The notes under the pieces were generated by a model that saw nothing but the letters and a program-made list of their open reading frames with translations, was not told the origin of the DNA and did no database searches. Below, piece by piece: positions 12,836-23,630 of a stretch of DNA of 64,000 nucleotides. The stretch covers positions 50,369,428-50,433,427 of the forward strand of contig QVOM02000119.1 of assembly GCA_003586115.2 (NCBI GenBank), given 5' to 3'. Both the position numbers and the translations under genes were made by a program. Numbering within the stretch: the stretch's first letter is position 1; the number at the start of each line of letters is the position of its first letter. Origin of the DNA: Salvator merianae (taxonomy: Eukaryota; Chordata; Lepidosauria; Squamata; Teiidae).

Positions 12836-14149
12836 AACTGGGCTCTCTCTTTCTCTCTCACACACAAATATACACACACAATATTACTTCCAAGTAACTG
12901 GAACCGGATATATGTTGGTTCTACATCTCCAAAATAAACATATTTTCAGGTCCAACTAGATGCTAACTTGATACCATTACTTTTTCATACCATAACAGAA
13001 TACTGAAGCCAATTTGGATTCATGATGACTTAAGTAAAGGTAAGTAAACCTAATCACCCTCGCTCAGGAATAGTTTTTGCAAACAAACAAAAATATTAAT
13101 AAAAGAACAATTGCAAGAGAAAAAGCGCAGTTAAATCTAGAAACATCTCTAATCATTTCATATAGGTATGGCTTTTATTTAACTTTAAAATGAGGTCTTT
13201 AAAAATTATTGGCTGCGTGGTAATCTCTCCAATTATAAAAAATTGTTTTGGAAGTTTAATTTATAAATCCATATCTGATCAGAGGTGCAATCAGGTAGGA
13301 ACAAGAGGAGCAACGGGAGAACACTTTGTCCCCAGGGAGGATCCATTTTTATACCAAAGACCTTTGACATGGCCTTTCCAAAAAGTCACTTTTCATTTTG
13401 TCTCTGTTCCTCTAGTATTTTTCATGCTTCTGTCTGCAAAGAACTCTCTTGGCACAAGCCTGTAGATCAAGATGCTCGCTTTGCTTTCCAAGTGCCAGAG
13501 GGATGATAAATTAAACAGCTAATTGTTACTGCCAGGGGATCAAAACTAGAGCAAGTGAAATATGAGACTACAGAATGGCCACTCATCACCATTTAAAATA
13601 GTCTAGATTTGTCAAGAGTGCAGATGCACTTCACATATTTAAAACAGTGTTTCCCAAGTCTTGGAATAGTTGAAAGCCATTGGATTTAAGCTGTTTCCAC
13701 AATTACCTCTAGTGTGGTCCAAGAAGGGGTCTAAGAGGCCTGTCTTCTGCCCAGTATTGGGGGGCAACACAGGCCCTGCCCCTGAAATTCCCTATCCTCA
13801 CAGGACAGAGTATAGCATGGTATAGGGCAACCCAAATGGTAGACATCCAGGAAGTGCCTCCAGAAGTGGGACCAGAAATGATGTGTCACCAAAAAAGACC
13901 CTCTTGGAAAATTTCAGAGCATGGGCACCAGCTCTCAGGGCTTGGACCAACCTTCGAAGTAGGCAACCGTGGCTGAGACAAATTTGGCCATCTGATATTC
14001 AAACAGTTCTGTTTCATGTGGGGTGGGTTAAATATCCCAGGCCAGTCAGGGGGAGTGTGGAAAGGCTTAAAATTGAATTGCATGTTAAAAACAAACACAG
14101 TTTTGATTTTTAGGTAGTTTACTACATTCCCTTAATCTTTGGCTGTGTA
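12836..14149. other. Unassigned sequence with a possible conserved non-coding block
   Basis: TC- then CA-rich microsatellite-like text lies at 12840-12880. The 13.2-13.53 kb part has no repeat resemblance, moderate GC and an AT-rich cluster 'gataaattaaacagctaattg' with TAAT-type cores. This is the sort of text seen in conserved non-coding elements, but conservation cannot be judged from one sequence. Confidence 0.35.
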
Positions 14150-14345
14150 CGCAACATAGCAGAAGCATCATCTAAAAACTGCCTCAAAGGCAATAGCATG
14201 CAGCCCTTGTGTTCCCATCTCAACTCTGATCCACCTTTTCTAGTCTAGAATGTTCATGTGAGGGAGATGGGAAGACTGGGCTGTGAACAATCCCACCTCC
14301 AAACCACCTTAGAGCCACCTCAGAGATGCTTTTCTTCTTTTTTCT
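14150..14345. mobile_element. Family C/D MITE
   Basis: It shares the long block 'ccttttcta', 'ctagaatgttcatg', 'tgtgaacaatcccacct' and 'gagccacctcag' with the copy at 63.7-63.9 kb. The left part resembles the start of family C. No duplication of flanks is visible. Confidence 0.6.
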
Positions 14346-14630
14346 TTTATGGTATATGACTGCAGTCTACAGTAACTTCTGCTTTTCCTTGGAAGGAAAT
14401 TTCTTTGATCTCAGTGAGATTCTCTTCTAAGGAAACCTTCCTTTAGTTCACAATTTTGAGAAGAAAGCAATTAATTTTTCTAAAACTAGCATATGGCCAA
14501 AATCTGTACACTCTTTGATTCTAGAGGGTAAAGAATGGGCTATAGCTAATCAAAGTACTTTCATATGTTCAGATGCTCTCCTTTGATGTTTTGTCACTTA
14601 TTCCAGAAATGCCCTGTCACTGAAATAAAA
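14346..14630. other. Unassigned sequence
   Basis: AT-rich, nothing recognised. Confidence 0.4.
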
Positions 14631-14642
14631 GGGGGGGGGGGG
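14631..14642. repeat. Homopolymer of 12 G
   Basis: Twelve consecutive G on the plus strand, immediately after an A-rich 'aaataaaa'. Confidence 0.95.
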
Positions 14643-15129
14643 AACAGTTTCTAGGATTTGCTGTTCCCCACCTATTTCACATATTATATACAACAGCCAA
14701 TGTATTTGATTGCCTTCCTTAGATCACACCAATGTGTGGAAGGAAGGCTACTAGTTTTCTTGCTGGCTCCAATATACTCCTGACAATGGGAGATTACAGC
14801 ATCTTTAGGGCAAGAGTGCTTGCTCCACTCCAGAGACAAGGCACATGGTGTCCTCACACTCTGAGCCTTACTCCCTCACTTCATTGAAGCTGGGTAATGA
14901 AAGTTGCTCAGTTTCAAAGATGCAACATGGGGCATATATTTCATCATAGCAAAAATTGCTCCAGAAGTTGGCCATTTTCAGTGCTACTTCTGGCAGAGCA
15001 TGCTGGAGGTAAATGTCGTGTTCATATTAATGATTTTACTATGGACCTGAAGTGGTTTCAGTCCACTGAGATCACACCAAAGTTTATTGTTCAGGACCAT
15101 AGTACAGACTATCCAGCCACAGCCCAAAC
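14643..15129. other. Unassigned sequence
   Basis: No repeat or exon is recognised. The frame at 14897-15208 runs on into the adjacent family H repeat. Confidence 0.4.
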
Positions 15130-15300
15130 TTTCTATAGAATGGACTTTATTCAGTTGAAATCCATTTCTTCTCAATTGCTCTGGTTCAGTTCAAACCAGG
15201 GCATTTGATTGGTTCTACTGGACCCCCCAAACCAGGGATGGTTCAGTTTAAATTCAAATTGAACCAGTTTGTATTCAAACCGGTTCTGTACATCTCTATT
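15130..15300. mobile_element. Family H repeat (GGTTC/GAACC-rich)
   Basis: Repeated 'tggttcagtt', 'aaaccagg', 'attgaaccagtttg' and 'tcaaaccggttctgtacat' words make a self-complementary core. The right end 'ctgtacatctcta' is the inverse of the 'agggatgtgcacaaacc' end at 21.3 kb. Confidence 0.55.
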
Positions 15301-15589
15301 TTTGCCACATTCACTAGTCAGTTAAAACTCACCTGTACAAAAACAAGTAATGAGTCCCTTTTGCCCTATGGCAAGAGTCTTTCTTCATGTTGGTACACCA
15401 CAGCAATTATATTGCAGTGTCAGCACAGTATCATTTCATCTGGAAGAACTTCTAACTTAGTAATTGTTCATGGGTATGCATGTTTTCCAGTTTGAACTGT
15501 TGCAATTCTGGATTCTGTGGACTCTATTTTATGTGGGTCTAAAAAAAGACACTACCAAAATGACTTTGGAAGAACTAAAAATATTATTA

Positions 15590-15665
15590 GAGACAAGTCA
15601 TTTGTTCAGGAGTCATCAGGACTTGAACACAACTCAACAGCACCTAACAATCACAATAAAAAATG
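15590..15665 (+). mobile_element. SINE/BovB-type 3' tail
   Basis: The stretch 'aggagtcatcaggacttgaa' followed by 'caacagcacctaacaa' matches the closing segment of squamate SINEs that borrow the BovB LINE tail (…gtcgacttgaaggcacctaacaacaac…). Only the tail is clear. No tRNA-like head can be found upstream. Confidence 0.55.
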
Positions 15666-15984
15666 ATGCACAAATAAAATCATAATATTTATTTATTGAT
15701 ACTGATATTTTATGAAATCTTTCATAAGTGTCAGTGTTGGCCAGCACCTGCAGATGTACCCGGCAGTACACAAAAGCCTCATGTTAGAATTCAGCAGGCT
15801 TCTTTGAAAACTGAAACATATGACAAATCTTTCTTTGATCCCCCAGAGAGCACAAAGAAGCAAAGTGGTATTTGCTAGGCATTTCAGACTTCAAAGAAGC
15901 CCAACAATTCCAGATATGCCAATGGGCTGCTACTAAGTAACGTAATGCTGAACACTTGCAAGTTATTGTAGTTTGTTTTTTTTT

Positions 15985-16110
15985 AATTAAAAGAGGAATA
16001 AAAGAATAAGCAGAACCAATAAGCAGACTTCCTGCTTTATTTTGGACCAACTGAAGTTTCCATCTATCATTGAAACAACCCAAGTAGAATATTACTAGAG
16101 CATAGTTAGA
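15985..16110 (-). mobile_element. L2-group LINE fragment
   Basis: In minus orientation the text encodes 'RWKLQLVQNKAGSLLIG', an eroded version of the L2 C-terminal block KLQLVQNAAARLLTG. Plus-strand 'ttttggaccaactgaagttt' is the same antisense word seen in the LINE at 8.6 kb. Confidence 0.6.
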
Positions 16111-16117
16111 CACAATC

Positions 16118-16295
16118 AGGTCCCATCCAGACAGGGCCTAAAACATGGAATTATCCTGGGACTACATTGCGATTACCACACGTGTCCATGGGTTTGCTAT
16201 TGCATACATCCGGGTAGACACTGGGGATCAAACCAGCAACTTTCTGCTTTCCAGGCTGCTTGCACTACTACTGAGCTACAATCAATCGATCCCTA
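16118..16295 (-). mobile_element. tRNA-derived SINE
   Basis: Reading the minus strand, there is a pol III A-box-like 'tagctcagtagt' (about 16270-16281) and a B-box-like 'ggtttgatccc' (16224-16234), spaced as in a tRNA head. The rest, to 'aggccctgtctggatggga', is homologous to 25.24-25.35 kb ('aggataat', 'ttttag', 'ccctgt.tggat'). It is a SINE rather than a tRNA gene: the acceptor stem does not pair and a long non-tRNA body follows. Confidence 0.65.
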
Positions 16296-16299
16296 GTAT

Positions 16300-18144
16300 A
16301 TGAGTTTGAGCTATAGCTTCAGCTGTAGCAACAAGGATAGATATGATAGATTCCCCGAAGTATAGACTTCTATGAGACCATTATTAACAGAAGGCTACTT
16401 GGAAGGTACGTGTGAGAGGACTTTCCCTAGGAATTGGCTAGACTTCATAATAACCCACCTGTCCCAGTTTTTTTCATCCCATTTATATGGAATCCACTCA
16501 TATGGAATACAGTTTTTCAAGTTTATTTGAAAGCACTTCCAGTCTCTCCATGTTAGGATGACTGTCACAACATATATATTTAATTTGGCCTTTTAAACTG
16601 TTTTGAGTAGTGCGGCCATTTGTAATGTATTTAACAATGTTTTATTTATTGATATGCACAAAATGGTTTGAGCTTAAACAAAACACTAGTGCTGAAATAT
16701 TTCATCAGATCTCTGGCCTAAGTTGCTGTTTTGCCAGGAAAAAAATGTCTCCAAACCTTTTGTGTGTTCTTGCCACAGAAAACAATGGGGAAACTCAAAC
16801 CATCAGTTTTTTTCTCCATGAGAAGCTCCTAGTAACAACAAAGCAAATCTGGGCACTGTTCTGTTTCAAGCTTGAAACACTTAACAATTTGATGCTGAAC
16901 CATTTTGCACAACCTACTTTTATTGTTTCATTTAATGCTTATATTCTGCCACTCCTCATTAACATTTTGATCTATTGTATGTAGCTGGTAAGACACAGGT
17001 GCTATTGATTCCCTATCTCTAACCTAAATGTTTCCATTCTTTTTTTTCAAAACAAAGCCTCCCTTTTCAGGAGCATTTTAGAGGGACCTATATCTTTTGA
17101 TTATTCAAAAGAAAAATAAGACAGGCATTTATATATTATAGTGCACGGGCAAAGAGAGAGAAAGAGGTCTGCCACAAAACACCTAGTAATAGACTCAATT
17201 GATGTAGCAAACACAATTTGAAAAGTCACTGACAGCAGATTCAAGAAATACTTGTAGAATTAGGCGCATGTGCTTTTTATGAATGAGAATGAATGTGTCA
17301 ATGAGTGTAAGTCAATGAGTACACAGCAAGGTCTCAGTATTCCAAAACACCATTCGTTGTTGTTAAGTGATAAGATAAATTATTGCTTAAACATTTCATA
17401 GCTTAGCTAGAACATTTTCCCCCCATTTCACTCCCTCTTTTATCTTCCAGGGTTGTAAAATAATCAAATAAGTAATTCTTTGTTTTACTTTCCTCTTGTG
17501 TTCAGTGACTAATTTACTTTTATTGCCTAATAAAGAAACTTGTTGGACAGTTCACCAATTATTTCCAGTCATGATGGCGTGCTGTAAATCCTTGCTTGTA
17601 TAAGTGATAATACAGAAAATTATGATGGGGATTCACACAGCATTAAACGGTCTGGGCCAATATTGCCCCTTAAGGAACATACCTGGTAATAACAAGGTCT
17701 ACTGTTCTGGCTCATCCTTTTGTCTGCCTTTGCTTCCAGATGCTTGCTCCTCCATTGGGCTACTTCCCTGCTACTGTTGCCTATTCACTTGCTTGCTGCC
17801 GAAATATTTCCATAGCCAGCGAGCACACAGATGGCATGAATGAGCAAGTGGCTGGAAGGATGGGGAAGTGGCTGAGGAAAAGAGCTTGCAACAGCATGAG
17901 CTACCAGATCAAGAGCAGGCCTCATCATTGCAAGATGGTGTGCACAACTGCATATCTTAGAGGAAGAACTATTCTGGGCCCTTTTATTCATTCTGTAAGA
18001 GACAGCTCAGAATTCAACATTACCTGAGGCTGGCTCTGCACTGAGAAAGCAAAAGGTGCCTGAGTGGCTGAAGTGTTTCCCTGGCTTCAAAGTTTCTCCT
18101 TGGGGTCATTCAACAAATGCTTCATGGCTTTTTCTATGTTCCCT
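16300..18144. other. Unassigned sequence
   Basis: No gene or repeat family is recognised. The 124-codon frame at 16610-16984 is AT-rich and has no motif. GC rises around 17700-17950 without a recognisable element. Confidence 0.45.
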
Positions 18145-18300
18145 TGTGGTAGTTCTCTGAGCTGGATTTTCTTGTTGCAGACATTTCGCCACCAGGCTAG
18201 GTAGCATCCTCAGAGACAATTTTTGCACTAATGATGCTACCTAGTCTATCGGCAATGCACCTGCAACAACCAAATCCAGCTCAGAGAATTACTATAAAGA
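18145..18300. mobile_element. Palindromic short element
   Basis: The outer arms AGTTCTCTGAGCTGGATTT (18151-18169) and its complement (18272-18290) match at 18 of 19 bases. Inner arms CTAGGTAGCATC (18197-18208) and 18233-18244 match perfectly. A central loop of about 24 bp joins them. The design fits a palindromic MITE or the palindromic end of a larger retroelement. I know similar 'gagctggatttt…' palindromes are common in reptile genomes but cannot name the family. Confidence 0.65.
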
Positions 18301-18329
18301 AACATACCAACCCTGAGCTACAGATATTA

Positions 18330-20821
18330 TCTAATATAAGAACATTTTCTATGTGTTGCTCAATGGGCCCAGGTGGACAGCGACTCAGGTAAGTCACTCA
18401 TGTCATCCATTTAAAAGGTGGCAGCACAGGAACCGTGGGAAGCAAGTACCTTGCAGAAAGGGTTCTCTCACTTTGCAAAAGATCACCTCTGAGGATGACC
18501 CTCAGAGGGGAGATATGGACCCAAAAGGCATTCTGGCTTGTGGATGCTGAACTCCTTGGGTACCAGATTCATGATGACAATATCCTGCTTGAATCAGTTC
18601 TGCTAAACTATCTACATTTCAATGTTTTGGAGAATGGAAGGAAAGAAAGCTTTCAGGGAATAGTCCTTGCTGCAGGAGGGCATGATTCATTAGAAGCTAC
18701 ACGCCACTTTTTCCAGAAGAGGAAATTAAACATCTGTGATTCACGTGAATGTTATGCCAGGTCTGCTGGACAATAATGTTAACATAGCCTTCACCATCAC
18801 TAACTCAGCAGTTCTGAGTTGTTTTGGACTACAACTCCCTTCAACTCTAGTCAGCATGTCTATGTTGTGTGAAGATGATGGAACTCTAGTCTGAGCTACC
18901 GAGAAGACATCACATTGGTAAATGTTACATCAGGATGGGAAGGTGTTACTTCATCTCCTCGACCCATATAGTTCCCATTTCCAGATGATACCGGAGCTGT
19001 ATGGGACTCTAAGAATGTGAATATGGCTACCATACAGCAGGAGAATGTGTGAGCAAGATTTTTAAAGTGTGTACAAGAATTGCTCACGACGCTTGATTCC
19101 ATAACAAATGGGATAATAATTTATTCCTTACTGCTCCATGAAGGCCTAATGGCTTACTCAACTCATCTTCCTTCTAACATCTGTGTACAAGAGGATCTTT
19201 AGAATAATGGAAACAGAGGGAAATATCAGGTATGCAGTTGCGTGTACTTTGTTTCCTGTACTGATGCTGCACAGTGTCAGTGATAAGAAGACTACATTGC
19301 AACAGATTCTCCTCTGAACAAAGCTGTAAATGATGAGGGGGGTATCTATTTGGACAACACTAGGCTTAACAAAGTGTGAAATGGACTACAACAGATGTTA
19401 GAGGGAGTCAAGTTTAATAGTAACCCCCATGTCAAATTTTGTTCCATTAGCAGCTGTTCTTATCTTGTCTTCCATAAAATTCTAGCAGTTACCAGGTTAT
19501 GAATACTGTACTATATTAACTGCAATAGTTGAATAAATAGCATTTGGTTTCATTTTTAATGGCATAGGAAATAAATGGGGATTATATATGGTGTAAAGTT
19601 TAATTAATTTTTGCTCATAAGGACATAAGGACATAATTGCATTTTATGATTTCAGAGAAAGTCTCATGGGAGTCCTATGATTGTACACTTAGGGAGGACA
19701 AGCCAGATGGATGCTAGCAGTTGTTGTTATTAGAAAGAATCTCCCCCAATGGCTTATTATTTTATATCGGATTCAGCTCCTGAGTGCGTTTTCAATCCAT
19801 TCTACTACAATTAGAGGGAACCTATGAATTGGGATCCTTGGGGTAGAAGGACAGGAGGAGCTGTGACTGGAAGCCTTGCTTCAATTTCCTCACCATATGT
19901 TGATGCTTAACTGACTGATACATAAATTGGAAACTTCATAGTGAGGACTGGAATCATACCTCTTCATTCCCACCAGCCCACAGCTCCCAGTTTGGGGTGC
20001 TTGTTGATATACTTCAATGAGATTGCATTGCACTTTATGTATTAATTTATACACTAGAGATGTGTCCCACTCATTCAAGATACTGATCCTTCCAAGAAGA
20101 CTACAAGGAACAGCGAATGGGATTTTTTTTTTTAAAAAAAGGCCACAAGCATCAGCTTTTAAAAGGGTACCAGAACTCTTCTCAGAAGCAGTTAGCTGGG
20201 AATACAGATCAACTAGACTCCAAGGTGATCTTTACCTTCTTCCTTACCTTTCCTGAGATCCTGCTAGCAGAGCAACTGATGATAGATGGTTGATTGACTA
20301 CCCAGTTCAAATACTGTTTTGTTTTCTTCTCTATTTTGGTCTCAGTTCTGTTTTAGATTTGGAAACGCCTTAGGACACATTCAGTTACAAATTTTGCATG
20401 CAGCAGCCTGGCTACCTCCTGCTCACTTCCTACAAATTTGGGAGATTCTTGGACAAAACGTGGCCTATCCCATAAACATTCTGTTTTAATTCCAATACTG
20501 TATAATTTATGATGGAGAACTGTACAAGATGTTTGTGCACTCTTCACATAAAAAATGCTAAATATGAGTGAGAACTTCCTGAAGTCACACAAATAATCCT
20601 GACCCTCAATATGTTTGTTCAAAATAATGTCAGTATCTTTAGGTCTGCACTCTGACTGGAAGACTGACACATTAGTGAAGAATAAAATAAACATAACTTT
20701 AATTTTTTGTGTGTCAGATTACATTTATAGTTATGGTGAGGGAAAGGAGTAGCTCCAGCTGGAATGCTCCCTTTGATCTCTTTGTTGATCCACTGTGAAT
20801 CTAAAATTTTTTGGAGACTTT
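18330..20821. other. Unassigned sequence
   Basis: No clear repeat. Near 20360-20420 the plus strand reads 'RHIQLQILHAAAWLPPA', faintly like the L2 'RLQLVQNAAARLLT' block, but too weak to call. A T-run followed by an A-run lies at 20120-20140. Confidence 0.4.
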
Positions 20822-21237
20822 GGGTCTGTTTGTACTTTTCACTAGTGAGCGTGCAGACGCTCACTAGTGAAGCGTGTCTGCACTTTGCAAAGGCCCTCAT
20901 GATTGGGAACAGGCTACAGTCACTCCTGATGCTACTTCCTGTGGAGCATAAAACTGTGCTGCACAGCTGTACCAGGAGCAGCTTCCAGGTGTGAACACTG
21001 CATGGCATGGCTGCAGTTGCGCATTCATGCCGCATTCCCGGTCACAATGGCAGTAGCCAGATGTTTCCCTAGCCACTGTTATGGTGCAGGTCACCAGCAT
21101 TTGTACTGCAAGTGCTGGAAGCCCTTTGCTGGGATGTTCCAGCCCTCGCAGGGTGAATGGTTGACAAACCGAGGGGTCTGTTCCACCATGGAATGTTCGC
21201 TTGCAAACATTCTTTGATGGAAAGTGCAGAAGGGCCC
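20822..21237 (+). mobile_element. Family A hairpin MITE, best-preserved copy
   Basis: Element of 416 bp flanked by TTT on both sides (20819-20821 and 21238-21240). Ends: 'gggtctgtttgtacttttc' and the inverse of 'gggcccttctgcactttcc'. A perfect 15-bp hairpin with a 4-nt loop lies at 20838-20852/20857-20871 (arm TTCACTAGTGAGCGT). An imperfect 'ttccaccatggaatgtt…' hairpin closes the right end. It has no coding capacity. The frames seen in it on both strands are by-products of GC-rich palindromes. Confidence 0.8.
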
Positions 21238-21324
21238 TTTGAGAGAAGTTCCTCACCAGAACTTCACCCTTACCCTCACCATCACTCAAGCAGTCTCAGT
21301 TCACAAGCTGCTGGTTGCTACAGG

Positions 21325-21420
21325 ATAGGGATGTGCACAAACCGTTTTTTGCAGTTTGGTTCTAATCAAACCACCATGTAGATGAACTGCTTCTAATCAA
21401 ATCTCAGACCACTGCCACCA
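21325..21420 (+). mobile_element. Family H repeat, left part
   Basis: 'agggatgtgcacaaaccg' then 'gcagtttggttctaatcaaa'. The matching inverse end lies at 23.9-24.04 kb, on the far side of the BovB, so the two may be halves of one element split by that insertion. Confidence 0.5.
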
Positions 21421-21584
21421 GTTCTACAAATACCCAAAAGATTTCCCAATCTTTCTTGCAGCTTTCCCCTTTGTTTCTCCAATTGCATTGTGGCTTATTC
21501 CAGACATGTCTGGGCCTCCCCCCATTTGTCCATGGGTCCCTTACTTTTTCACACTTTGTCTTCCTGGCAGCCCAAGCTAAGTCA

Positions 21585-22319
21585 CTGTCATGTGGCCATG
21601 CAAGAAAGATCTTAACATTACTGACAATCTTAATGATGTGATCACATACCCAGAGCCAGACTTCCTGAACAGTGAAGCCAAATGGACCCTAGGGAACATT
21701 GCTAACAACAAAGCTAGTAGATGTGACAGAAATCCAGCTGAAATATTTAAAATCCTAAAAGTTGATGCCATTAAAGTGCTGATTTCAATATGTCACCAAA
21801 TTTGGAAAATTCAGCAATGGCCACAAGATTAGAAAAGGTCAGTTTACATCTCAATCCCAAACAAGCATGATGCCAAAAAATGTTCAAACCACCAACAGTT
21901 GGACTCATTTCACACACTAGCAAGCTAGGCTTCAGCAATAAGTGAACTGAGAACTACCAGAAGTGCAGCTGCTTTTTAAAAGGGCAGAAGAACTAGAGAT
22001 TAAATTGCCAAAGTTTGCTGAATTATGGAGAAAGCAAGGGAGTTTCAGAAAAACTCTACCTCTACATTGGCTAAAGCCTTTGAGTGTATGGATCACCACA
22101 AACTGTGGCACGTTCTTAAAGGGTTGAGAGTACCACACCACCTTACCTGTTTCCAGAGGAATCTGCATGTGGGTCAAGAAGCAACAATTAGAACCAAAAA
22201 CGCAAAAGCATGGAAGAGAGTATGACAAGGCTGTATATTGTCAACCTATTTATTACTTATATGCAGAATGCATCATGTGAAATGGGGCTAGATGAATGAA
22301 AAGCTGGAATCAAGATTGC
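21585..22319 (+). mobile_element. BovB (RTE-clade) LINE, RT region, part 1
   Basis: Non-LTR retrotransposon reverse transcriptase fragment. The frame at 21590-21832 reads like the BovB RT N-terminal part ('ITDNLNDVI', 'NNKASRCDRNPAEIFKILK', 'IWKIQQWPQD'). The frame at 22025-22225 holds 'EKAREFQKN', 'AKAFECMDHHKLW' and 'HLTCFQRNLHVGQEAT', covering the RT palm motif A region. The upstream endonuclease domain is missing (5' truncation, usual for LINEs). Stops and frameshifts separate the blocks. Interrupted at 22319 by a 415-bp insertion. Confidence 0.88.
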
Positions 22320-22734
22320 AATGAGGAATGGTTAAAGGGTCCCTCCAGGGTGAATTTGAGGCTCAAGGAACAGACATAAAATACCAAAAAGAGACTTACT
22401 GTGTCCGAAAGCCTCTGATTTTGGGTCTCTTTCCCAAATGGGAAATAACAATTCCAAGGTAACTAATTTGGGGAGATATATTGGGCAGGAAGCAATGAAG
22501 GCTCCTATAGCCAAATCCAGTGTGGAAATGGCTGCTATGGATGGGGCAACCAATCAGAGCCATAGCAACCCAGCAGATGACCAGCCAATCAGTAATGAGC
22601 ACTTGTCATCACGGGAAGCAAAGACAAAGGAAGAGAGGAGTGAGGGAGGTTTTTAGGCTCTTATTCTGCATCTGCAGATGGAGTGATCCTCAGAAAAGGG
22701 GTGACCAAAAACAAGGCCTGTCTGATTGCACTCT
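22320..22734. mobile_element. 415-bp insertion inside BovB, 8-bp target duplication
   Basis: The BovB sequence stops at AAGATTGC (22312-22319) and resumes at an exact second AAGATTGC (22735-22742). The LINE reading continues correctly across the junction (…AGIKIA… to …NISNLRYAD…). An 8-bp duplication is typical of hAT transposons, but the insert shows no matching inverted ends. It contains two same-strand CCAATCAG boxes at 22550-22557 and 22585-22592, 35 bp apart, which is promoter- or LTR-like. Candidate: non-autonomous hAT element or solo LTR. Confidence 0.65.
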
Positions 22735-23531
22735 AAGATTGCTAGGGGAAATATAAGCAACCTCAGATATGCAGACAATACCACTCTGCAGAAAATTATA
22801 GAAAGTGAAGAGGAATTAAGGAGCCTCTTGACAAGGCTGATAGGGGAGACTGCAGAAATTGGTTTGAAACTCAACATTAAAAAAGCTAAGATCATGGCAT
22901 CATTCTCATCATTTCTTGGCAAACAGAGAGGGAAGAAAGGGAAGCAGTGTCAGATTTTATTTTCCTGGGCTCAAAGATCACTGCAGTTGGCAACTACAAC
23001 CATGAAATTAAAAGATACATGTTCCTTGGGAGGAAAGCTATGGCAAACATGGACTGTGTATTAAAAAGCAGAAACATCACTCTGCCAGCAAAGGTTCATA
23101 TAGTCAAAGCTATGAGTATTTCCCAGTAGTAACATATGGTCCTGAGAGTTGGAAGGATGAGAGCTAAAGAATCTACACTTTCAAAGTTTTGGAGAAGACT
23201 TTTGAGAGTCTCTTGGAGTGCAAGAAGATCAAATAAGTTAATGTTAAAGGAAAACAATACTGACTGTTCACTGGAAAAACTAATATTGAAGCTGAAGCTC
23301 AAATACTTTGACCACATAATGAGAAGTCAGGAAAAGATCCTGATGCTGGGAAAGATTGAAGACAAAATGAGAATGGAACAGCACAGGATAAGATGGATAG
23401 ATAGTCTTATGGGAGCAACAAATAAGAGCTTGGGCAAACTCCGGAAGTTAGTAGAGGACAGAAGGGTCTGGCGTGCTATGATCTATGGGGTCACAAAGAT
23501 TTGGACATGATTAAATGAGTGAATAACAAGG
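22735..23531 (+). mobile_element. BovB LINE, RT C-terminal half and 3' end, part 2
   Basis: The frame at 22726-23064 starts in the flank and reads 'NLRYADNTTLQ' (the YADD catalytic box, here YADN), 'ESEEELRSLLTRL' and 'GLKLNIKKAKIMAS'. After a frameshift, 22947-23129 gives 'DFIFLGSKITAVG' and 'AKVHIVKAM'; 23136-23510 gives 'LRVSWSARRSNKLMLKE', 'LKLKYFDHIMRS' and 'VEDRRVWRAMIYGVTK'. The terminal 'gggtcacaaagatttggac' to 'gaataacaag' is the BovB 3' tail, so the 3' end is intact. The loss of the second catalytic D and several frameshifts make it inactive. Confidence 0.9.
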
Positions 23532-23535
23532 ACAT

Positions 23536-23630
23536 CCAGAATGGAGGACCATGGTGCTTGCAACAGACCAATCATGGTTCAACTATATTGGCCAAGTTTG
23601 TCCTATGGGTTACATAATCCTCCATTCTAG
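23536..23630. repeat. Imperfect inverted repeat
   Basis: Arms CCAGAATGGAGGA (23536-23548) and TCCTCCATTCTAG (23618-23630) match at 12 of 13 bases over a loop of about 70 nt. It lies right after the BovB tail. Origin unknown. Confidence 0.45.

Noticed and set aside
13190..13465. Exon at 13.2 kb
   Set aside because: The 91-codon frame has no recognisable domain. The region is better described as a possible non-coding element.
16224..16281. tRNA gene on the minus strand
   Set aside because: A and B boxes are present but the acceptor stem does not form and a long SINE body follows.
20353..20430. L2 C-terminal block on the plus strand
   Set aside because: Only a faint match to the RLQLVQNAAARLLT motif, with no neighbouring L2 blocks.
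20619..21289. Overlapping 130- and 138-codon minus-strand frames
   Set aside because: They also lie mostly in a family A element and stop at different places in other copies.
22438..22656. Domesticated coding sequence in the BovB insert (72-codon frame)
   Set aside because: The frame is short and lies in a promoter-like insert; nothing links it to a known protein.
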